Part shown: positions 58,611-64,000 of the stretch, piece after piece
Position numbering within the stretch: position 1 is the first letter of the stretch
Layout: every line of letters begins with the position of its first letter
Origin: Dissophora ornata
Taxonomy: Eukaryota; Mortierellomycota; Mortierellomycetes; Mortierellales; Mortierellaceae
Length of the DNA stretch: 64,000 bases
Direction of reading: 5' to 3'
Assembly (NCBI GenBank): GCA_025201705.1
Contig: MU616563.1
Coordinates: forward strand, 83,046 to 147,045
Notes under the pieces: generated by a model
Told to the model about the DNA's origin: nothing
Seen by the model: only the letters and a program-made list of their open reading frames with translations
Databases searched by the model: none
Made by a program: the position numbers and the translations under genes

Positions 58611-60685
58611 CCCCAAAAGATCTTCCTCCCCACCCTCTCAACCCCATCCCTACGCCCACCATCCATCATCGCCTGATAGAGATTTTTTTTCTACCTAACA
58701 AGTTGAAGTTTCACCAAGAACGAGCTTGAGTTGGGATGGGGGGGGGGGCATATTTGCGACCAAGTAGAGCACTTGTGTCATCTTGCAATACATAGGCGCC
58801 ACCTGCGGAGCGTCGCACCACAGTGTGAATGGGGTCCTTCATATTTTGGGAGATCATTTGTTACACCTCTGATGGGATCAAGGGTCATGACCCCCCTCGA
58901 GCGCACTTCAGGGAAACTCATTGTGTAAGATAGTGGCATTAAACACGTTGAATCATCATTTTTCTGCAGAGTGTGAAGCATCAGGTCTTTATCGTTGGCA
59001 AAAGAAAAGTGAAAAAAAAAGGATATCGACAGCAATTTTTTACATGTCGTTCAGCTTACACCGTAGTAAGGATGCGCGGAAAATCCAATCGACACACGCA
59101 GCATATTACACATTGCGTCTTTGCCCAGATCGATCACCGCCGCAGTCTTTCCTGTGGTGATTACTAGTCCTGCCAATGTCTCGTTATTGTCGGAAGATGG
59201 TTCCTTGTCTAGTACCTTTCCCAACATAAACGAGGGCTTGTGTCAGTTGCTGTTGCATCACATTGGGCAGAGGTCTTTTTGTAAAAAGAGCCTAGTGCCC
59301 TCATTTTGATGAGCTTGAAACAACACTTTGCATCGCATCGATGGAATGAGGTTCTGTGGTTTTCGGCTGTGATACGCGTCAACTCAGGGTCCAATATTCT
59401 CGTGCCTGACAAAGATTACGGTGATAGTGAAACGTGGGTGACTTCTTGCACTCACCGGTCCTCGGTGATCTTGGACGAGATTCATCCGAGAGATGTACTG
59501 AAAGGGGCGTTGGCCCATGGATGTAAAAAAAAAAAAAAAAAAAAGAGAGAAGAGAGAAGAGAGAAATAGACAATGAGTGGGTTGAGTCAGAGCACGCGTG
59601 CTGCTCAAAAGACACTCACTAAATGAATGAAAGAGCAAGCTATGCCTGAGCTACCTGTCGGGCAGAGCTTCTTCTTATCATTTAAAAGTGTCGAGCGGGA
59701 TGGGCAAGTGCTCGTCGTCGTCTGTATCTGAGATCGGGACGCGCTAGAGAGTGAGCTCGTGGGCGGCGACACCATTAAACCTGTTGGTCAGATGGTCAGA
59801 TGAAAAGAAAACAATATGTCGGTCCTTTATTTCCAATGTGGCAAGGAAATAAAGATCGCCAGGGCACAGCTTTTTCTCTCTCCATTCAGCAACTCTCTCT
59901 CATTCAACAACACTCTCCCTTCGATCTCTCACCTCTCTTCAACACTTTGCCCTCACGCGTCTCATCCCCTCCGTCGTTTCAGTTGGATTACACATCACGG
60001 TACGCTTTATCCCGCAAGGAATAGACTAGTAGTCTTTGGTGTCTCAAGCTTCATGTGGACGTGACTGCGACTAGAGCTTTCTCCGACAGTCAAGAATATC
60101 GTGGCGTGCTGTCCGGCGCTTACATAGTGATACCCTTTGGTTGAGCAACACCGAGCGCGCTACACTGCTTTGGTATTACCAAAGTGGCCCCTTATACACC
60201 ATGCTACCTTTTTCATTTCTACAACTAAAGCAAGTGCAGAGGTGTGATGTGCAATGTCGTTGGTTTCGACACTGTGCTATCTCTGTGGCCACTCCTCAGT
60301 AGGATGGTCTTGCATAAATAACTGCGACCGGAGCTCTCCGACGCTTAGTGTGATGCCCTTTGGCTGTGCATCGCCGAGCACGCCACACACTGCCTTGTTG
60401 GTGTCCAAGGTGGCCCTTTTTGAAGTGATCCCCACCCTCTCCAACTCTAGGCCATTTTGCAGTGTTTTTACGGCAATTGTTCTTTGTTTCCTTGTTTCCT
60501 TGTTGTGGAAAGTAACGCGTTAACATTTTTTTTCTTAATTTTTATAGACTTCTACCCCTACTCGTTTGCGTGCTCCTAATCAGCCCGTCAAAGCCAACCT
60601 CCCGAGTCACAATTGGACAAGGACCGTGTTGTAATTTCCTCGGTAGGAAAATCTCAACAAGGGCTTCCTGAAATATACCTGGGAC
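58611..60685. other. 2.1-kb intergenic region before the Crinkler-like gene
   Basis: No gene supported. It contains an A20 run (59525-59543) and the diverged direct repeat noted separately. The ORF at 60254-60523 looks unlike a protein and overlaps that repeat. Upstream exons of the next gene may be hidden here, because its first exon is preceded by a possible acceptor (TAG at about 60648-60650) with open frame behind it. Confidence 0.4.
60060..60440 (+). repeat. Diverged direct repeat pair, about 130 bp each
   Basis: Two segments, about 60066-60200 and 60306-60420, share the order ctgcgac...gagct..ctccgac, gtgat.ccctttgg, gca.c.ccgagc.cgc, cacactgc and aa.gtggccc, with many substitutions and small indels between them. 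It is an old local duplication of unknown origin. Confidence 0.6.
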
Positions 60686-63209
60686 ATGGAGAGAACGAGT
60701 TTGGACCCTTTCTTTGAAACACTGGAAGTACCGATGATTGATCGCGACCCTTATTTTCGCGGATTATATGAATTCATTAAGTTTTATAATGAAGTGGATA
60801 CAGGAAGGCAACGCAGGGGATTGCTTGAGTGGGAACGGTCGGAGCTGCTGAGAGAATATAAATGTCACAATAAGGTCGATGGCAAACAATACCATCGCGC
60901 CATCAACGGTATGTATTGTTTATCACAGGAAGCTGTATTGTCAATACATCAATGTTTAATGCGTTGTCACTTTGATAGATGATGACCTTTTGCAAAGGAT
61001 AATTTCCAGTTGTGATGACCATTTGCGAAGGAAAGCTTCCAGTTCTGATGGCCATTTGCGAAGAAAAGTTTCAAGTCCTGATGATCTTTTGCGAAGGAAA
61101 GTTTCCAGTTCTGAAAACCTTAAGCGAAGGAGAGTTTCCAGTTCTGATGACCATTTGCGAAGGAAAGTTTTCAGTCCTGAAAACAAGTCAGGTGAAGAGT
61201 CTACTCTCCATAGCCAGTCTCGGTTATCAACTCGGAACGCTGAAAGTAAGGGACGGTAGACATGATGTTTAATAGCGACCATAAATATGTATATTGATAT
61301 GTGAACGTTCCCTACGTCTATAGGCCCGACAACGCGACCTTCGCATCGCCCAGCATTGAGTCCAGATTTTCCAACTATCCGCCGCCGTGTGCTAATTGAT
61401 ACTCTTTTTGATATAGTGGGGGCCGTAACTGTACAGAAAGGTGCGTTTGAAGTTTCGGGTTTATTTGGTTCAAATCTGCATATGAAGGAGATTGACGTAG
61501 TGATTTTTTTTTTCCCATTCTCAACATTGCATCGACCTTGAGTCGGGTGCCACTTGGAACTCTTTTTGATATAGAGGAGGTCGTAACTGTGCAGGAAGGT
61601 GCGTTTGAAGTTTCGGGTTTATTTGGTTCAAACTTGCATATGAAGGAGATTGACGTAGTGATTTTTTTTCCCATTCTCAACATAGCATCAGCCTTGGGTC
61701 CAGATTTTCCAACTACCCACCGTGTGCCACTTGGAACTCATTTTGATATAGAGGAGGCCGTAACTGTACAGAAAGGTGCGTTTGAAGTTTCGGGTTTATT
61801 TGGATAATTATATGCATATGAAGGAGATTGACGTCGTGATTTTTTTTCCCATTCTCAACATAGCATCAGCCTTGAATCCAGATTTTCCAACTATCCACCG
61901 TGTGCCACTTGGAACTCCTTTCGATACAGAAGAGGTCGTAACTGTACAGAAAGGTGCGTTTGAAGTTTCGGGTTTATTTGGGTTCTTATATGCATATGAA
62001 GGAGATTGACGTTGTGATTTTTTTTTCCATTCTCAACATAGCATCAGCCTTGACTCCACTGAATCAGCTAGAGATATGGATGGTCGGTGATGTTGATATG
62101 CTGTCCAAGTTTAACAACTTCAAGCACCAACAACCTCAATCACGGTTCTCATTGGCGCTGGATGGAATTGCAGATGTTAGCCCAGGATCGGAATTCTCTC
62201 AGACTCTGTCTCAAGAGGAGCGGGCGTTAGCCAATGTCATCTCAGTCAAAGACCTTGATGAGAAGTGGCCGTCTCTCTCATCGATTCTTTCTCGAGTTTG
62301 TGCTGCCTCACGTTCGTACGACGATGTTGTCAAAGCCTTGAGAAAAGAAAACACCAACGAGCCTATTGTCGACTATCTCCGAGACATAACATACCGATAG
62401 TAAGTATCCGACTTGTAAAGGCGCATTGTTATTTAGTTATGATCGAGTAAGGTTGTATATAACTAACTTATTTAATGCATAGCTCCCACTATCTCAAATT
62501 TTCCGACCAGGTGCCGAGAAATATCAACGAGCGGGAGGGCTTTGGCGACCTCACCTGGCCTTTCATTCGAGGTGCTTTGACCTTGGCCAATATTCCGTCG
62601 CGATGCTTCGAAATCCCCGTGGCGGGGACGAAGGAGAGGAAGAATTTCGGGCGGGACCTTCTCGTGCAGACAGAGGAGCAAGCGTTAATGGCTGATGGAG
62701 TCGCCCTCTTTCGGGATCATCAAATCTATTTGGCAGAGGCATCGCTCATTTATGAGCCAAAGTTGGACAAGGAAGTAAAGGACAAATTCAAGGTGGTGCG
62801 TTGTATGAGGGATTCATGGAATTCACAGATCAAATCTATCACGCGTGAAGCTGTGCCTCCTCTTGGTTTGACCGTCTTTGGATCCACATCGTTTGGGGAC
62901 GAGACCAAGTTCTACGCAATGGACTTTGTTGGCACGTACCGGTTGAAGCAAGTGGGGAGAATGCTTGTCCCATTGGACAAGGCGCATTTTGCTTCAAGGA
63001 TGGAGATTTGTGTGAGGAACTGCTTGAGGTTTGCGCTAGAGTTGCAAGAGGAAGTGGAACGACGCACTCATCTTGTGTCAACCTCGCAGGACCTGACTGC
63101 TGCCTGCGATACGATTATGCAAACAAGGACCACTCCAACAAAGGAGGTCAAAAAACGAAGAATGAGTGGGCATACTACCACCGCGCCTTCCGACCCGACC
63201 GAAGATTAG
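60686..63209 (+). CDS. Crinkler-like / lineage-specific accessory protein with two internal repeat arrays
   Basis: I do not recognise a catalysed reaction. Seven exons fit in phase: 60686-60908, 60979-61245, 61324-61440, 61686-61775, 61864-61953, 62042-62399 and 62483-63209, for 623 aa. The N-terminal piece (FIKFYNEVDTGRQRRGLLEW) and the overall style resemble the large Crinkler-like families of Mortierella-type fungi. No ubiquitin-like Crinkler header is visible, so an upstream exon may be missing. Exon 2 codes six 11-residue repeats with R-R-x-S. Exons 4 and 5 are tandem copies of a 30-residue unit. The C-terminal exon (about 240 aa) forms a compact domain with GFGDLTWPFIRGAL, MADGVALF and IYLAEASLIYEP; the D...E-x-S spacing recalls PD-(D/E)xK nucleases, but this is only a suggestion. 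The tail is basic (KEVKKRRM), a possible nuclear signal. Splice sites in the repeat region are the least certain part. Confidence 0.62.
60981..61178 (+). repeat. 33-bp minisatellite in coding exon 2, six copies
   Basis: Six head-to-tail units of exactly 33 bp (60981, 61014, 61047, 61080, 61113, 61146). Each codes 11 residues of the type D-D-H-L-R-R-K-V-S-S-S. The first copy is the most diverged. Length and frame are conserved in every copy. Confidence 0.9.
61324..62041 (+). repeat. 178-bp tandem exon-intron modules, four copies
   Basis: Each module is a 90-bp exon (CATCAGCCTTG... to GTACAGAAAG) followed by an 87-88 nt GTGCGT..ATAG intron. Copies: module 1 exon to 61440 (its 5' part replaced by the unique 5' half of exon 3); module 2 exon-equivalent 61530-61598 (21 bp shorter, acceptor TAG changed to TTG); module 3 exon 61686-61775; module 4 exon 61864-61953. 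The last intron ends at 62041. All module exons begin after one base of a codon and end after one base. Confidence 0.88.
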
Positions 63210-64000
63210 CACATGTGAAATACCCCCTCTCCGCTTGCGCATTGTATGTGTCGTATACCCCCCTCTCCTCTTGCGCATTGAATGTGTCGTATACCCCCTC
63301 TCCTCTTGCGCATTGTATGTGTCGTATACCCCCCCTCTCCTCTTGTGCATTGTATGTGTCGTATACCACCCCCTCTCTCCTCTTGTGCCTGTGTTCCAAT
63401 AGGAAGAGAGATTGTTTGTTCTTTCGAACAAATCTGTAGAACAATTGGGGGGCTTAATCTCCGATTGCATTAACAAGGACTCATGTTGCTGAATAAAACA
63501 ATTGCCCGAAGTTCATTCATGTGGCTAAGCTACGAGAAAGGAAAGAATCCCCAAACAGGGTCCTGGGCTGGGCCACAGGATTTTTTAACCGAAATGGTCG
63601 AAAAAACCCTGGCTTGGTTGGAAGTAAGGGTAGAAAAGTACACACAAGTATCTACTACTTACTCCTAGACAGACTTTCCCACCTTCTCACCAATTCGTGT
63701 TTGGGCATAATGTCTTACTATATACACTGAAATAAAGTTGCTAGACAGTCCACAAAAAAAAAACCTCGTCAAAAAAAAAAAAGATGATTCAATTGCAAAT
63801 GGAAGAGTCGCATTAGGTGAGCGGGGGGTGATTAATGAGAATGGAATGAGAATGGGTAGATTCATTGAATTCACTTTATTGATTGCACTGTGTAATGTAT
63901 CATTGGTGTGCTCGTGTTCATGACCATATGGCACACATAGTGTTTTGGTACAAGGACCCTCCCGTCCTTTGCATTCGGAGGCAGTGTTTTTTTTTTTTTT
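63210..64000. other. Right edge: 3' flank of the Crinkler-like gene, no further gene
   Basis: After the minisatellite at 63223-63400 there is a possible AATAAA element near 63492 and 63731, A-rich runs at 63753-63782 and a terminal T run (63987-64000). Open frames on the minus strand at 63078-63476 are reads through the minisatellite. Confidence 0.45.
63223..63400 (+). repeat. 35-37-bp minisatellite downstream of the Crinkler-like gene
   Basis: Nearly five tandem units containing cgcattgtatgtgtcgtata followed by a C5-C7 run and ctctcctcttg. Units vary in the C-run length and in a few bases (cgc/tgc, tgt/tga). It starts 14 bp after the stop codon, so it should lie in the 3' UTR. Confidence 0.9.

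Noticed and set aside
60254..60523. 89-codon ORF beginning MSLVSTLCYLCGH upstream of the Crinkler-like gene
   Set aside because: It overlaps the diverged direct repeat, has no similarity I recognise to a Crinkler header and does not join the next exon in phase.
61538..61807. Uninterrupted frame reading through exon, intron and exon of modules 2 and 3
   Set aside because: The intron is 87 nt without a stop here, but the next module's intron is 88 nt and contains a stop. GT..AG ends are conserved in every module, so splicing is the better model.
63078..63476. Repetitive ORFs on both strands over the 35-37-bp minisatellite
   Set aside because: They are translations of a C-rich minisatellite whose unit length varies and does not keep a frame.
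1..64000. CRISPR arrays, bacterial operons, transposases or integrated viral genes
   Set aside because: None seen. The tandem repeats found are minisatellites or exon modules without spacers, and no transposase or reverse transcriptase motif was found.

Overview
The window is a gene-dense stretch of a fungal nuclear genome with many introns. Most introns are 60-130 nt with GT..AG ends, but the ribosomal protein genes carry first introns of about 320-530 nt. Gene content includes a Chs7-type chitin synthase chaperone, exocyst Sec10, a fungal G-gamma with a CNIL tail, Lys9 of the alpha-aminoadipate lysine pathway, a Stealth phosphotransferase and a Crinkler-like gene. Together with A/T homopolymers and CT-rich 5' leaders, this best fits an early-diverging filamentous fungus of the Mortierella group. 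That placement is inferred from gene style; no rRNA or other taxonomic marker is present.

Layout. 0.6-0.8 kb: first exon of a DUF1769-like gene (- strand). 2.2-14.0 kb: two full-length ABC exporters in tandem (+), an ABCC/MRP type and an ABCB/MDR type. 14.9-22.7 kb: a small CBM5/12-like protein (-), ribosomal eS28 (-) divergent from two near-identical eL31 copies (+) split by a 10-N assembly gap, a TRF/Taz1-like telobox protein (-), and ribosomal eL34 (-). 25.1-30.8 kb: aspartate-semialdehyde dehydrogenase, a Stealth-family sugar-phosphate transferase and a JmjC-type dioxygenase (all +). 31.1-41.0 kb: Lys9 (-) divergent from the mRNA export factor NXT1/p15 (+), then CHS7 and a CSC1/OSCA channel (both -). 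42.7-51.3 kb: Tim13 (-) divergent from Sec10 (+), a Ydj1-type DnaJ (-), and a FAM210/DUF1279 mitochondrial protein (+). 51.7-53.4 kb: a Q-rich single-pass membrane protein (-). 57.8-58.6 kb: G-protein gamma (+). 60.7-63.2 kb: a Crinkler-like accessory gene (+) with two kinds of internal tandem repeat, followed by a minisatellite.

Most genes are housekeeping and not functionally linked, although Hom2 and Lys9 both serve aspartate- or lysine-type amino acid synthesis, and CHS7, CSC1, Sec10 and G-gamma all bear on cell wall growth and signalling. The accessory part is the right end. There, one coding exon plus its intron has been tandemly amplified as a 178-bp module whose exon is a whole number of codons in one phase, so copies can be gained, lost or skipped without changing the frame. 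The same gene also carries a 33-bp repeat coding for a string of R-R-x-S motifs. I read the exon structures by hand from splice consensus, phase and protein continuity; none has been checked against transcripts.
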